Part shown: positions 1 through 10,167 of the stretch, piece after piece | Numbering within the stretch: the stretch's first letter is position 1 | Layout: each line of letters opens with the position of its first letter | Assembly (NCBI RefSeq): GCF_022129445.1 | Contig: NZ_JADQAQ010000010.1 | Location: 1-64,000 of the forward strand | Direction: 5' to 3' | Length of the DNA: 64,000 nt | DNA from: Photobacterium sp. Ph5 | GTDB lineage: Bacteria > Pseudomonadota > Gammaproteobacteria > Enterobacterales > Vibrionaceae | The notes under the pieces: model-generated | Told to the model about the DNA's origin: nothing | Seen by the model: only the letters and a program-made list of their open reading frames with translations | Databases searched by the model: none | Made by a program: the position numbers and the translations under genes

Positions 1-20
1 TTTTGAAGTATAGGAGATAA

Positions 21-38
21 TTTAACAGTAGCTGTTAA
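21..38 (-). other. Inverted repeat at the end of the pilin gene
   Basis: TTTAACAG and CTGTTAAA form an 8-bp stem around TA(G), overlapping the pilin stop codon. It may be a weak terminator or an mRNA 3'-end stabiliser. There is no clear T-tract in the few bases left before the window edge. Confidence 0.3.
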
Positions 39-172
39 ATAGTGGTAATCAGGTTAGCGAAAATAGCTGTAATTAATGCCGCCATTGCAATCGCAATTAA
101 ACCATATTCAATAGCCGTTACACCGCGTTCGTCTTTTTGAAATTTAGCGAAAAAAGCACGCATTGCGTTCAT
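35..172 (-). CDS. flp: Flp/Fap-type type IVb pilin subunit
   Basis: A 45-residue protein of the Flp pilin family, the major subunit of tight-adherence (Tad) pili. A short leader is followed by the sequence ERGVTAIEYGLIA and then a hydrophobic stretch to the C terminus. The G-V-T-A-I-E-Y segment matches the prepilin peptidase cleavage region, with the conserved Glu and Tyr of mature Flp pilins. The start at 172 is chosen because AAGGAA lies just upstream; a longer reading frame to 397 has no pilin-like extension. Other tad genes would be expected downstream, which is beyond the left edge, so whether this is a full tad locus or a lone pilin cannot be seen. Confidence 0.85.
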   Translation of the reverse strand: MNAMRAFFAKFQKDERGVTAIEYGLIAIAMAALITAIFANLITTI

Positions 173-492
173 GAGAGATTCCTTAAAATTGAGAGTGCAG
201 CCAAAAAAGTAGGGAGCCGCAAAAAAAGTGGTGAAACCTGACAGTAATTTGACACTTAAATTTTTATTCAGTATCTGTTCAGTTTCCGGAGGCGGAATAT
301 ACGCATGTGGCATATGCATGTCAAATGATATGCGATTGGTTTTTATGTTACTGGTGTGGCTGTTTTTTGCATGTAAAGTGAGTGGAATACTGCACACTTG
401 TTAATATGCATTGTGTTTTTTATTTTATATGCGCTTGATTTATTATTAAAGTATAGCCTGTGTAAAGACAGGCTATTTTATAAATCAGTAAG
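173..492. other. Gene-free stretch between the pilin and miaE
   Basis: About 320 bases upstream of the pilin gene and downstream of miaE. It holds the pilin ribosome-binding site and, at 453-476, the hairpin that probably ends miaE transcription. I see no convincing small gene or RNA; the pilin promoter presumably lies here but no clear -35/-10 pair stands out. Confidence 0.5.
453..476 (-). terminator. Probable terminator of miaE
   Basis: ATAGCCTGT and ACAGGCTAT form a 9-bp perfect stem with a 6-base loop. On the minus strand it is followed by a T/A-rich but interrupted run, so termination strength is uncertain. Confidence 0.55.
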
Positions 493-1278
493 TTAGTGGC
501 TGAATGGGGTGCCACTATGGAAACGGAAGGTATCATTAGGAGCGTTGATTAATTCTGCTTCTTTTTGTCCAATTTCTAAAATTCGATTGTTAATACATTT
601 TCCTGAAATTTTTTCTGCTAACGTCAAATAATCTTGATAGTGGCGAGCTTCTGAGCGCAATAGCGAGATATAAAACTTCTTCAATTCAGGATCTAAATAA
701 GGCGCAAGCTTGGCAAAACGCTCACAAGAACGCGCTTCAATATAAGCACCAACAATAAGCTTATCGATTAAAGTGGCAGGTTCATGAGTACGTACCGCTT
801 TCATTAAGCCTTTAGCGTAACGCCCAGCATGCAAGTTAGAGTAGGGAATATCTCGTTTTTCCATGATCTCTAACACTTGCTCGAAATGGTGAAACTCTTC
901 TTTAATTAAGCGCACCATCTTTTCAATCAGATCTTCGCCATAAGGAAAATCAGAACGTGCCACTAACGGTGCGGATAAACCATTTTTCTTGTTATGAAAT
1001 AGTGCAGTAGAGCGGTTAGCACCACCGTAAACAAAATCTTCATACGGTTTTGCCCACGCAAGTAGCGCTTCACCACTGGCTTTATCAACGGCGTATTTAC
1101 GCACCATAAACATCGCCGTTTGGCTGGCTTTGAGTTCACAATTACAGTGATCAACCAACAGTGCAGTTAGGTTTTCTGGCTTACGGGCTTCTTCAATCCA
1201 GCTATCTGGTGTTTCACATTGAAGAAATTGTTTAATGGGCGTCAGTAGCTCATTGATCATCTGTTGAGTGTTATCCAT
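493..1278 (-). CDS. miaE: tRNA-(ms2io6A)-hydroxylase MiaE
   Basis: A 261-residue ferritin-like diiron monooxygenase that hydroxylates the isopentenyl group of ms2i6A at position 37 of tRNAs reading UNN codons. The diiron ligands fit the family: a Glu in CNCELKASQ (about residue 48), EEFHHFE, EARSCERF and SEARHYQDY, giving two E-x-x-H-type pairs. The length is normal for proteobacterial MiaE. It is the last gene of a minus-strand block; the gene upstream (1369-2130) is separated by a likely terminator, so miaE probably has its own promoter. Identification is by the whole-sequence pattern and the ligand motifs. Confidence 0.93.
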   Translation of the reverse strand: MDNTQQMINELLTPIKQFLQCETPDSWIEEARKPENLTALLVDHCNCELKASQTAMFMVRKYAVDKASGEALLAWAKPYEDFVYGGANRSTALFHNKKNGLSAPLVARSDFPYGEDLIEKMVRLIKEEFHHFEQVLEIMEKRDIPYSNLHAGRYAKGLMKAVRTHEPATLIDKLIVGAYIEARSCERFAKLAPYLDPELKKFYISLLRSEARHYQDYLTLAEKISGKCINNRILEIGQKEAELINAPNDTFRFHSGTPFSH

Positions 1279-1307
1279 AAGGCGTATCTTTTTATTGTTA
1301 TAAGACG

Positions 1308-1332
1308 TAAAAAAGGCCGCTACTGCGACCTT
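1308..1332 (-). terminator. Likely terminator of the coiled-coil membrane protein gene
   Basis: AAGGCCGC/GCGACCTT hairpin (one mismatch, loop TACT) followed on the minus strand by TTTTTTA. It lies in the 90-base gap before miaE. Confidence 0.6.
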
Positions 1333-1368
1333 GGTAGATGAAGCTATTTTAAGCCAAAGTAAATCAAA

Positions 1369-2130
1369 TCACCATTTACGCTTTGGCTGGAATAAGACAT
1401 CGAGATCGTCTTGATCTTTATCGAGCTGCTGTTGGCGCTCTTGCTCGTAGTTCATTGATTGTTTGTTATCAATTTCATCAAGCATCATCTGCAGTTTTTC
1501 TCGAGCTTGGTTAGCGTAGTTATCATTTTTAGCTGAAAGTACATCAATGCCTTTTTTTAGCAATTGTTTTGCAGTACCAATTTGTCCTTTAATACGTGCT
1601 TCATTCGCACGCTTAACGACATTTTCAATATTAATACGCAGTTGAATAGACTCTAGACGGGCATTTTCATTAACGAAGGCTTGTGTGCCCATACGCCCTT
1701 TGCTGTGCTCACTTTTGATCACTGTTTTTAAACGTTTAACGAGTTGCAGCATGCCAATGGCTTGTTTGTCCGTATTCGGAACCTTAAAAGGGGTAATGTC
1801 GGCATTACTGTAATTCGCTTCTAAATGGGTAATTTGCTCGCTGACATTTTTAATACGTTGAGTTAGCGAGCGATCATTTGGTGATGCTTCAGACATTTGC
1901 TGCAGAGCATCAACAATACGCTGGTTTAAGCAGACCAATAATTCTTTGCTATATGGCAAATGGTGAGCATTGCTAATTAACTCTTCAGTCGCATCAATAA
2001 TCGCAATATGTTTGGCTAATTCTTGTTGCTTGATCGACTCTAAACGCTGACGATATTGAATGATAACGTTGTAGCCAACAATAAGCGCAAGTAACAGGCC
2101 AATAAGGCCTATAACTAAAGGAATACTCAT
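1369..2130 (-). CDS. Membrane-anchored coiled-coil protein of unknown function
   Basis: A 253-residue protein I do not recognise by name. Residues 1-25 form one hydrophobic transmembrane segment (PLVIGLIGLLLALIVGYNVII). The remainder is highly polar and mostly helical, rich in Gln, Lys, Glu and Leu, with probable coiled coils, and ends in a charged tail PKRKW. An N-terminal anchor with a cytoplasmic helical domain is the likely topology. Similar proteins are annotated only as hypothetical in related bacteria, to my recollection. It is divergent from cysB, with 392 bases between them, and is followed by miaE on the same strand. Confidence 0.8.
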   Translation of the reverse strand: MSIPLVIGLIGLLLALIVGYNVIIQYRQRLESIKQQELAKHIAIIDATEELISNAHHLPYSKELLVCLNQRIVDALQQMSEASPNDRSLTQRIKNVSEQITHLEANYSNADITPFKVPNTDKQAIGMLQLVKRLKTVIKSEHSKGRMGTQAFVNENARLESIQLRINIENVVKRANEARIKGQIGTAKQLLKKGIDVLSAKNDNYANQAREKLQMMLDEIDNKQSMNYEQERQQQLDKDQDDLDVLFQPKRKW

Positions 2131-3497
<1,367 letters not shown>

Positions 3498-3517
3498 CGT
3501 TTTTGTTCTCTTATTTT

Positions 3518-3546
3518 AAAACCGCCACTCTTGGCGGTTTTGTTGT
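3518..3546 (+). terminator. Intrinsic terminator of cysB
   Basis: AAAACCGCC/GGCGGTTTT perfect 9-bp stem with loop ACTCTT, followed by T-rich DNA. Confidence 0.85.
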
Positions 3547-3615
3547 TTATGGCAAGACCTGTTTGGGTATACACTAGCGCCCCTTGTTTTTCATGTTCTT
3601 TGAAGTTGCTATTTT

Positions 3616-4806
3616 ATGACTCACTATGCCAACACTTTTCACCAATTAGATACGTTATTGACGGAAAATAGACAATATTGGCAGTTTGTTCCTTTTGCTG
3701 ATGAAGGGTTTATATGGCAACAGCAATACCCTGAATTTTGTCAATGGTTACAATCTATTGATGATCAAACGTTGCAACAGCTAAATCAAGATCATGATGC
3801 GCTATTAGCGGCGTTTGAACCTTGGATCCCTGATGCTATTACATTATCGGATTTAGCAAAAACGCAGTCGTTAAAGCAAACAGAATATACGTACCCTAAA
3901 AACTTTGATGCAGGTATTCCTGGGCGTAAATGGCAACAAATTACCGCGTTTAATCATGTATTACCGCGTCTGAATATTCCTTGGCTTGAATGGTGTGCAG
4001 GAAAAGGCTTTTTAGGTCGCGTATTATCGGTAACGCATCAGCAGCCAGTTACCAGTTTAGAATGGCAACAGCAATTATGTGTTGATGGTGAAGCTGCAGC
4101 GAAACAACTGGGATTAGATATCCATTTTGTTCAAGGCGATGCATTTGATGTAAGCAGTCAGCAATATATTCAACAGCAGCAACACGCCGTTGCACTTCAT
4201 GCATGTGGTGATTTGCATGTTTCGCTTATTAAACAAGTTGTGGCGAAAAAAGGAAAGGCGGTGAGCCTATCTCCGTGTTGCTACCATTTGATCCGAGATT
4301 CACATTATCAACCGCTATCAACGGTTGCAAAATCGAGCCAACTCCAGTTATCTAAACATGATTTACGTTTGCCGTTGCAAGAGACCGTGACGGCTGGAAA
4401 TAGGGTTAAGCAACTTCGTTTTGTTGAGGTTAGTTTTCGACTAGGTTTTGATTTGTTGCAACGTGAAATTAATCAATCTACTACCTATATGCCTGTTCCT
4501 AATGTACAAAAAGCATTACTGGGCGAAGGTTTTAAATCTTTTTGTTATTGGGCTGCTGAGCAAAAAGGGATTGTGTTACCTAATAATGTTGACTTTGATT
4601 ATTGGCAAAAACAGGGTGAACAACGTTTTGCGATAACTGAGCGGATGGAATTAGTGCGTCAAATTTTTCGTCGACCACTAGAATTATGGTTAGTGCTTGA
4701 TCGTGTTTGTTATCTTGAAGAATTTGGCTATGACGTATCGTTAGGAACATTTTGTAAAAAGCAAATGACACCAAGAAATTTATTGATTCACGCTGAACGT
4801 TTATGA
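3616..4806 (+). CDS. SAM-dependent methyltransferase (GSTCD/Methyltransf_32-like)
   Basis: A 396-residue protein with a class I methyltransferase core in its middle. WLEWCAGKGFLGRVL (about residues 125-139) is the SAM-binding motif I, ALHACGDL (about residue 194) resembles the acidic/motif region, and LSPCCYHL (about residue 218) is a Cys-Cys motif typical of this family. The substrate is unknown; family members are found across Vibrionaceae as uncharacterised methyltransferases. The N-terminal 100 residues are helical and the C terminus carries extra conserved-looking basic patches. It is a single gene, convergent with the downstream GGDEF-EAL gene and separated from it by a bidirectional hairpin. 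Confidence 0.8.
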   Translation: MTHYANTFHQLDTLLTENRQYWQFVPFADEGFIWQQQYPEFCQWLQSIDDQTLQQLNQDHDALLAAFEPWIPDAITLSDLAKTQSLKQTEYTYPKNFDAGIPGRKWQQITAFNHVLPRLNIPWLEWCAGKGFLGRVLSVTHQQPVTSLEWQQQLCVDGEAAAKQLGLDIHFVQGDAFDVSSQQYIQQQQHAVALHACGDLHVSLIKQVVAKKGKAVSLSPCCYHLIRDSHYQPLSTVAKSSQLQLSKHDLRLPLQETVTAGNRVKQLRFVEVSFRLGFDLLQREINQSTTYMPVPNVQKALLGEGFKSFCYWAAEQKGIVLPNNVDFDYWQKQGEQRFAITERMELVRQIFRRPLELWLVLDRVCYLEEFGYDVSLGTFCKKQMTPRNLLIHAERL

Positions 4807-4822
4807 TTTTCTGTGAGATATG

Positions 4823-4854
4823 ATAGTACTAGCGTGTAATCGTGCTAGTACTAT
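4823..4854. terminator. Bidirectional hairpin between convergent genes
   Basis: ATAGTACTAGC/GCTAGTACTAT, an 11-bp perfect stem with a 10-base loop, lies between two convergent genes. Flanks are A/T-rich on both sides, so it could terminate either transcript. Confidence 0.65.
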
Positions 4855-4877
4855 TTATATTAATGATGCTTAGCTTG

Positions 4878-6827
4878 CTATTGAGTGAGTAGTGTTGAAA
4901 GAATTCCCTTTTCTAGCTCATTAACAGAGAGGGGTTTATCAAAGTAATAACCTTGGCAATAATTGAAATTACAGCTTTGGATATATTCTAGTTGTTCTTT
5001 TGTTTCTACCCCTTCAGCGACAATTTTAAGATTGAGTTTATTACAAATCGCTTTTGTTGCTTCAACAATGGCTTTTCCACTGTCATGTTCATTTTGAACA
5101 AAACTTTGGTCTAGCTTAACAGTACTGATCGGAAGGTTTTGTAGCTGTGATAATGATGAGTATCCAGTACCAAAATCATCAAGATAAAGCTCAAAGCCAA
5201 GGGCTGCAATAGCATCTAAACACGGCATTGCCTCACTGAACTCTTGCAGCATGGCAGATTCAGTAATTTCTAAAGCTACTTGAGCTGGGTCGATACTATA
5301 TTCTTCGATGATTGATTTTAGCTCATCTAAAAGAGACATTTTTAGTTGTGCACGAGATAAATTAATACTCATTATTAATTTTGTATCGTATTGTTGATTC
5401 CACATCGCCAATTGTTTACAAGCGTTTCTAAGTACCCAAGATCCGATAGGAACAATTTGTCCTGTTTCTTCTGCTAATGGAATAAATTCAGCAGGAGATA
5501 CATGACCTAAAGAATCATCATGCCAGCGAATAAGCGCTTCAAATCCTTTTAACTGCATTGTATTAAGATCAATAATAGGTTGGTAATACAATTTAAAATT
5601 TTTAATTTCAAGTGCCTGAGACAGGTGATGGCGCAAGGCATTTTTACGATAAAGTGTTTCTGCTAAATGGGGCTGGAAGTGATAGCTACAGTTACGACCA
5701 TGCTTTTTAGCACAATGCATAGCCATATCAGCTTGAGTAATTAAGGTTTCAAAACTATTGGCATCTTTAGGGTATTGTGCTGTACCGATACTGCACCCAA
5801 TAGATATTTCACCAATGTTTTTAATATAGAAAGGGCGGTTTAGAGTCGAGATTATTTCTTGGGTTAGCTGAACTAAATTAGAAATATTACGATCTTCTAT
5901 CTGGATTATAAATTCATCTCCACCAAAACGGGCGACAAGTCCTCGTCCTCTTACTGTGTCTAATAATCTAATTGCAACAGCTCTTAATAATTTATCACCG
6001 ATAGCATGACCATAGGTGTCGTTAATAAGTTTGAAACTATCGAGGTCAAGAAACAATAAATGGTATGGAAGTGAAAAGTGATGACTGGCTTTTAAAGCGG
6101 TGGAAATACCGCGTCGGTTCATTAGCCCAGTTAAAAAGTCGTGTTCAGCATTATACCGTTCGCGTTGTAAGTTTTCTTTTTCTTTGGTGATGTTAACAAT
6201 TTGAAGTAGAAGTTGAGATTTATCAGAGAGCCATTTCGCTTCAATGCTAAACCAAATATGACTTTTCCCCGTCCAACAGAGTCGGCTATGTTTAAGGTTT
6301 TGATTATTTTTAGCGTCAGATATCCATTGCTGGGCAATATCACTGTCACCAACAAAGGCTGCTAAGTTACTCAGCTCAGCACCATATGTTTTGGTAAACA
6401 CGGTATTGGCACTCACCAAGTTACCTTGCTCATTAAACAGAAGCGCTAAATTAGAATAATCAGAAAAAGCAAGTTCACGTCGAATGCTTGATTCATCACC
6501 GATAACTTCGACAAGCATTGCAATGCGTTTATCAGGCAAATGGATACCAGAGAAAATGCAGAGCAAATTTTTACTTACTTTTCTTGGGTCTAAATGCCAC
6601 CATGTTTTGATCGTTTTATTTTGTTTAAATGTTTCGCGGTACTCTTCTAAGGTTGCTTCTACTGCGGCTGACATATCTTTGCCAAGATCGCGCGATCGAA
6701 GTTCGTTGTGAGATGAAGACTCCCATAAAGGAAGTGCTTTGTCGTTAGCCCAAATGATTTGTTTATGGTCAAAATCAAAAATCCAAATAGGACTTTGAAG
6801 ATGATTTAAAGGCGAGTAAATATCCAT
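4878..6827 (-). CDS. PAS-PAS-GGDEF-EAL cyclic-di-GMP protein
   Basis: A 649-residue cytoplasmic protein with two N-terminal PAS-like domains (about 8-110 and 120-225), a GGDEF domain (about 235-395) and an EAL domain (about 410-645). GGDEF is intact (RFGGDEF). The four residues that would form the RxxD inhibitory site, five positions upstream, read RGRG, so product inhibition is probably lost. The EAL domain keeps EAL, the NLS Asn, EITES, DDFGTGYSS, the Lys in VKLDQSF and AEGVET, so it should be an active phosphodiesterase. It could do both reactions, or use GGDEF as a GTP sensor. The start is ambiguous (TTG 6833, GTG 6830, ATG 6827); ATG is preferred although the ribosome-binding site is weak. 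Confidence 0.88.
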   Translation of the reverse strand: MDIYSPLNHLQSPIWIFDFDHKQIIWANDKALPLWESSSHNELRSRDLGKDMSAAVEATLEEYRETFKQNKTIKTWWHLDPRKVSKNLLCIFSGIHLPDKRIAMLVEVIGDESSIRRELAFSDYSNLALLFNEQGNLVSANTVFTKTYGAELSNLAAFVGDSDIAQQWISDAKNNQNLKHSRLCWTGKSHIWFSIEAKWLSDKSQLLLQIVNITKEKENLQRERYNAEHDFLTGLMNRRGISTALKASHHFSLPYHLLFLDLDSFKLINDTYGHAIGDKLLRAVAIRLLDTVRGRGLVARFGGDEFIIQIEDRNISNLVQLTQEIISTLNRPFYIKNIGEISIGCSIGTAQYPKDANSFETLITQADMAMHCAKKHGRNCSYHFQPHLAETLYRKNALRHHLSQALEIKNFKLYYQPIIDLNTMQLKGFEALIRWHDDSLGHVSPAEFIPLAEETGQIVPIGSWVLRNACKQLAMWNQQYDTKLIMSINLSRAQLKMSLLDELKSIIEEYSIDPAQVALEITESAMLQEFSEAMPCLDAIAALGFELYLDDFGTGYSSLSQLQNLPISTVKLDQSFVQNEHDSGKAIVEATKAICNKLNLKIVAEGVETKEQLEYIQSCNFNYCQGYYFDKPLSVNELEKGILSTLLTQ

Positions 6828-7040
6828 CACCAATATCTTTTTAATTATTATGAGGGCTGGATTTTAACTGACATATAAACAACAGAATATAAATATTTTT
6901 ATAAATACGTGATATTAGTCCACAATATTGCATTTCACATGCAAGCTTTTGTATAACAAAAGGTTGTTTTTTTAGAGTATGCTTAACTTATTGTAATGAA
7001 ATGTTTTTTATTGTTTAAGTATATTCTTAATATGTAAATA

Positions 7041-7071
7041 AATAAGAAAGTAACAGGATTACTTTCTTATT
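7041..7071 (-). terminator. Probable terminator of tyrP
   Basis: AATAAGAAAGTAA/TTACTTTCTTATT, a 13-bp perfect A/T-rich stem with loop CAGGA, 20 bases beyond the tyrP stop codon. The T-tract on the minus strand is interrupted. Confidence 0.6.
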
Positions 7072-7090
7072 CATGATGTTTATTTAGAGA

Positions 7091-8305
7091 TTAACCAACC
7101 GCTGGAATTAAGCCTATCATCTGTAAAGTTTGCGCAGATATAATTAAAATACCAGCCATTGTCACAATAATTAAACCAAAATTACCACCCTTTACTCTAT
7201 AAGATGAAATTTCATTTGATATATTATGCTTTTTTCTCTGAGATCTAACCATTGCAACAGGTAAAAATATCGCCAAAATAACTAATGCAATGGCTGCGTA
7301 TCCCAATGCCATAATGAAGCCTTGTGGGTAAAAGATAGCAAAAGAAAGGGGAGGTAAGAAGGTAATCATACCTGTTTGCATACGACCACTCACTTTACTT
7401 GAACGCTTCAAGCTATCAGCCATAAAATCAAATAGCCCTAAACTGACCCCTAAAAAGGATGTTGCTAGTGCGAGATCTGCAAAAATAGAAACAGATTGGC
7501 TAACCATTGGGTTATGAAGTAAGTTACTTAAACTTGCGATAAAACTACCTAATGTTGTACTCGCCATTAATTCTGGTTGGCTCATTACGCCTTGGCTTGC
7601 TAATTGCCATAAAATGTAGATAAAAAGAGGCAGTGCAGAGCCAATAATCATAACTTTTTTTAGTGTTTTTATATCAATACCTATGTAACGCACGATAGAT
7701 GGAATACTGCCGTGGAAACCAAAAGAGGTAAAAACAACGGGTAAGGCCGATATTATTAAGCCTTTTTGTACAGGCATTTCAACAAGGTGTTGTCCTTCAA
7801 CATGCGGAACTAATAAGCCCAGCATAACGGCAAGTGCTATAATTTTTGCTGTAAAAAGTAAACGATTAACTAAATCAACCGTGTGGGTACCAACAGAAAC
7901 TATCGCGGCAATTAAAAGCGTAAATAATAATGCGCCTAATTGTGGTGGAATAGAGATATCCAACCAGCCACTTAATTTTTCACTTAATTGACCACCACCA
8001 CCTGCAATGTAGGCTGCACATAAAGAATAAAGCAGAAAGATCATGGCAAAATTAGCAATGATTTGTCCTTTGCGACCAAGAAGTTGTTGAGCCAAAGTAT
8101 TTAATGTCGCATTGGTATCTGCATGTTGATGAACTTCAATCATCAATAAAGCTGTGTAAGTCATTAGTGCCCACATGCCAAACATGGCAACTAATGCGGT
8201 GGTAAAGCCGAGTCCAGCAGAGGCAAGAGGGAGGGCTAACATGCCTGCACCAATAGTCGTCCCTGCAATAATAAGCATACTGCCGAGTGTTTTATTTAAA
8301 GCCAT
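7091..8305 (-). CDS. tyrP: Tyrosine-specific permease TyrP (HAAAP family)
   Basis: A 404-residue inner-membrane proton symporter of the hydroxy/aromatic amino acid permease family, importing tyrosine. About 11 hydrophobic segments are visible. Segment 1 has the family hallmark GTTIGAGMLALPLASAG, and the GFHGSIPSIVRYIG stretch (about residue 200) is typical of TyrP/TnaB/Mtr. Length matches E. coli TyrP. Family assignment is secure, while tyrosine specificity is inferred from overall similarity and from the TyrR-like operator sites upstream. It is monocistronic and divergent from the cinA-like gene. Confidence 0.9.
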   Translation of the reverse strand: MALNKTLGSMLIIAGTTIGAGMLALPLASAGLGFTTALVAMFGMWALMTYTALLMIEVHQHADTNATLNTLAQQLLGRKGQIIANFAMIFLLYSLCAAYIAGGGGQLSEKLSGWLDISIPPQLGALLFTLLIAAIVSVGTHTVDLVNRLLFTAKIIALAVMLGLLVPHVEGQHLVEMPVQKGLIISALPVVFTSFGFHGSIPSIVRYIGIDIKTLKKVMIIGSALPLFIYILWQLASQGVMSQPELMASTTLGSFIASLSNLLHNPMVSQSVSIFADLALATSFLGVSLGLFDFMADSLKRSSKVSGRMQTGMITFLPPLSFAIFYPQGFIMALGYAAIALVILAIFLPVAMVRSQRKKHNISNEISSYRVKGGNFGLIIVTMAGILIISAQTLQMIGLIPAVG

Positions 8306-8411
8306 TTGTGTTACTCCCAGAGGTAAATAATTAGATCGGGAGGTGGTCGGTATTGATCACCTATCGTTGCTCCCTATGAAAATAGAGGCCACAGAGGCGT
8401 ATCGAGATGAG

Positions 8412-8429
8412 TGTAAAGTTTTAATTACA
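8412..8429. promoter_or_regulatory. TyrR box 1 upstream of tyrP
   Basis: TGTAAAGTTTTAATTACA matches the TyrR consensus TGTAAA-N6-TTTACA with one mismatch. It lies 107 bases upstream of the tyrP start. The tyrR gene is in this same window. Confidence 0.7.
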
Positions 8430-8598
8430 TCTTGATAATAGCCACTGTGGCTATCGATAGGTATATGTTGTCGAGGTATGCTTCATTAAATTTGCTCTAA
8501 TTGTTTTTTACTAGTGGATGTGTTGTTTTTAATAGCGTATTTCACTATGAAGTCACATTAACGATAGATATCTCTTCTGTCAACATTAGTTTAATAAG

Positions 8599-8616
8599 TG
8601 TAAAGTTATATTTACG
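8599..8616. promoter_or_regulatory. TyrR box 2 in the tyrP/cinA-like intergenic region
   Basis: TGTAAAGTTATATTTACG matches TGTAAA-N6-TTTACA with one mismatch at the last base. It is about 170 bases from box 1 and 116 bases before the cinA-like start. Its target could be either gene. Confidence 0.6.
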
Positions 8617-8731
8617 TTTCTCTTGGAAAGAAAGCTAATATCGTTATTGATGAAAGGAAGACTGTATAACAAATGGTGTAAAGCATAGACTAAGAAGATT
8701 AAATGTTCGGTGAATGATTCAGAGGGATTGG

Positions 8732-9952
8732 ATGCTTGAAATTACAATGATAAGTACCGGTGAAGAGGTTTTACTGGGCGATATAACAGATACCAATGCA
8801 ACATGGTTATCTCGTCTTTTTTTTCAACATGGCTTTCCTATGACACGACGAATAACAGTTGGCGATCATTGTGAGCGATTAGCAAAAGAAATTGAGTCAT
8901 GTAGTTTTAATAGCGATATCGTTATTGTTAATGGTGGGCTTGGACCAACAAGTGATGATTTAAGTGCTGCCGCGGCGGCAATGGCTGCAGATGTGGGGTT
9001 GGAGCAATCTGAGCATTGGGTTTTGGAGATGAAAGCAAAATATAAAAAGCTAAATCGAGAAATGCCAGCCGCTAATTTGAAACAAGCAATGTTACCTGAA
9101 GGGGCTGAATTAATTGATAATCCTGTTGGTACCGCTTGTGGTTTTTCGATTAAATTAAATCGTGCTTGGATATGTTTTACCCCAGGTGTGCCCAGTGAAT
9201 TTAAGTTTATGGTTAAAGAGCAAATACTGCCATATTTACAATCTCAATATCCTCAGATCCAATCGCTACATTGTCATCGATTATTTACTTATGGTTTGTC
9301 GGAATCGGGAATAAGTGACACCTTTAAACATATTGTTTTACCGCAAGGTTATGAATTGGGGTATCGTTCTTCATTACCTTTTATTGAGGTGAAATTATTT
9401 GCCCCATCTAATGATCGCTATGCACTAGAACTATTAAATGAAATGGAGCGGTTGTTAGGCGATAACATTGTGGGTAAAAATTTAAGCTTACTTGATAACC
9501 TATCTTACCTTCTTGAAAAAAAGCAAAAAAAAATAGGATTGTTGGAGTATTCAACGGGTGGTTTTGTTGTCAATTGGCTTAATCAGCGATCTAGCTTGAG
9601 TGAATATATTACTTCAGCCACCGTGAATCATAATGCTGCAAAAGAAAAGATCAGCTCTGATATGTTAATGGCTGAAATGAATGATCAATTATCCTTTATT
9701 CATCATCAGTCAAAAGTAGATATTGGTTTATATACAGGTGTTATAAAAGGTGACTGTTTTACTGTAGGGATAATCACTTCGGAAGGTCGGTGGTATCAAC
9801 AATTACAGTTTAAGCGTGAATATACACATAATGATCAACGTTGGATTATTGCAACAGTGCTTCTTGACATGCTTCGGCGACAACTTGAGGGTATCGACGT
9901 TTTTGGTCACTATGAATCGTTAAATAGGATTTTGAAAAATCATAGTCTATAA
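8732..9952 (+). CDS. yfaY: CinA-like nicotinamide-nucleotide amidase family protein (YfaY type)
   Basis: A 406-residue protein of the CinA family, close to E. coli YfaY. The N-terminal MoaB/MogA-like domain (about 1-170) has STGEEVLLGDITDTNA, NGGLGPTSDD and FTPGVPSEF. The C-terminal domain aligns with the PncC-type deamidase domain, but the usual AESCTGG motif reads LEYSTGG and downstream catalytic positions are not apparent, so deamidase activity may be lost as in YfaY. Start 8732 is chosen over 8714 because AGAGGG sits 5-6 bases upstream and the protein then begins like YfaY. No terminator is visible after it. Confidence 0.85.
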   Translation: MLEITMISTGEEVLLGDITDTNATWLSRLFFQHGFPMTRRITVGDHCERLAKEIESCSFNSDIVIVNGGLGPTSDDLSAAAAAMAADVGLEQSEHWVLEMKAKYKKLNREMPAANLKQAMLPEGAELIDNPVGTACGFSIKLNRAWICFTPGVPSEFKFMVKEQILPYLQSQYPQIQSLHCHRLFTYGLSESGISDTFKHIVLPQGYELGYRSSLPFIEVKLFAPSNDRYALELLNEMERLLGDNIVGKNLSLLDNLSYLLEKKQKKIGLLEYSTGGFVVNWLNQRSSLSEYITSATVNHNAAKEKISSDMLMAEMNDQLSFIHHQSKVDIGLYTGVIKGDCFTVGIITSEGRWYQQLQFKREYTHNDQRWIIATVLLDMLRRQLEGIDVFGHYESLNRILKNHSL

Positions 9953-10167
9953 CTGTTTATTAATTATAACGTTGATAAGTAAAATGCAAGCATAATATTG
10001 GTATGGGTTATAAAGATTGCACCTAATATTGAATGCTGTATTATTAGTTTGTATTGAGCAAAATTTAATTGCAAATCAGTATGCTATCTTGCTGATAGCA
10101 AAGTTAACTGAGTAACATTTTTCGTTGCTATGGTTATGATTTGAAAATCGTAAAGGATATAAGATAA

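Larger units (their letters stand above)
8306..8731. other. Divergent regulatory region between tyrP and the cinA-like gene
   Basis: About 425 bases without a gene. Two TyrR-box-like sites are its recognisable content. I see no small ORF with a good ribosome-binding site and no terminator. Confidence 0.6.
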
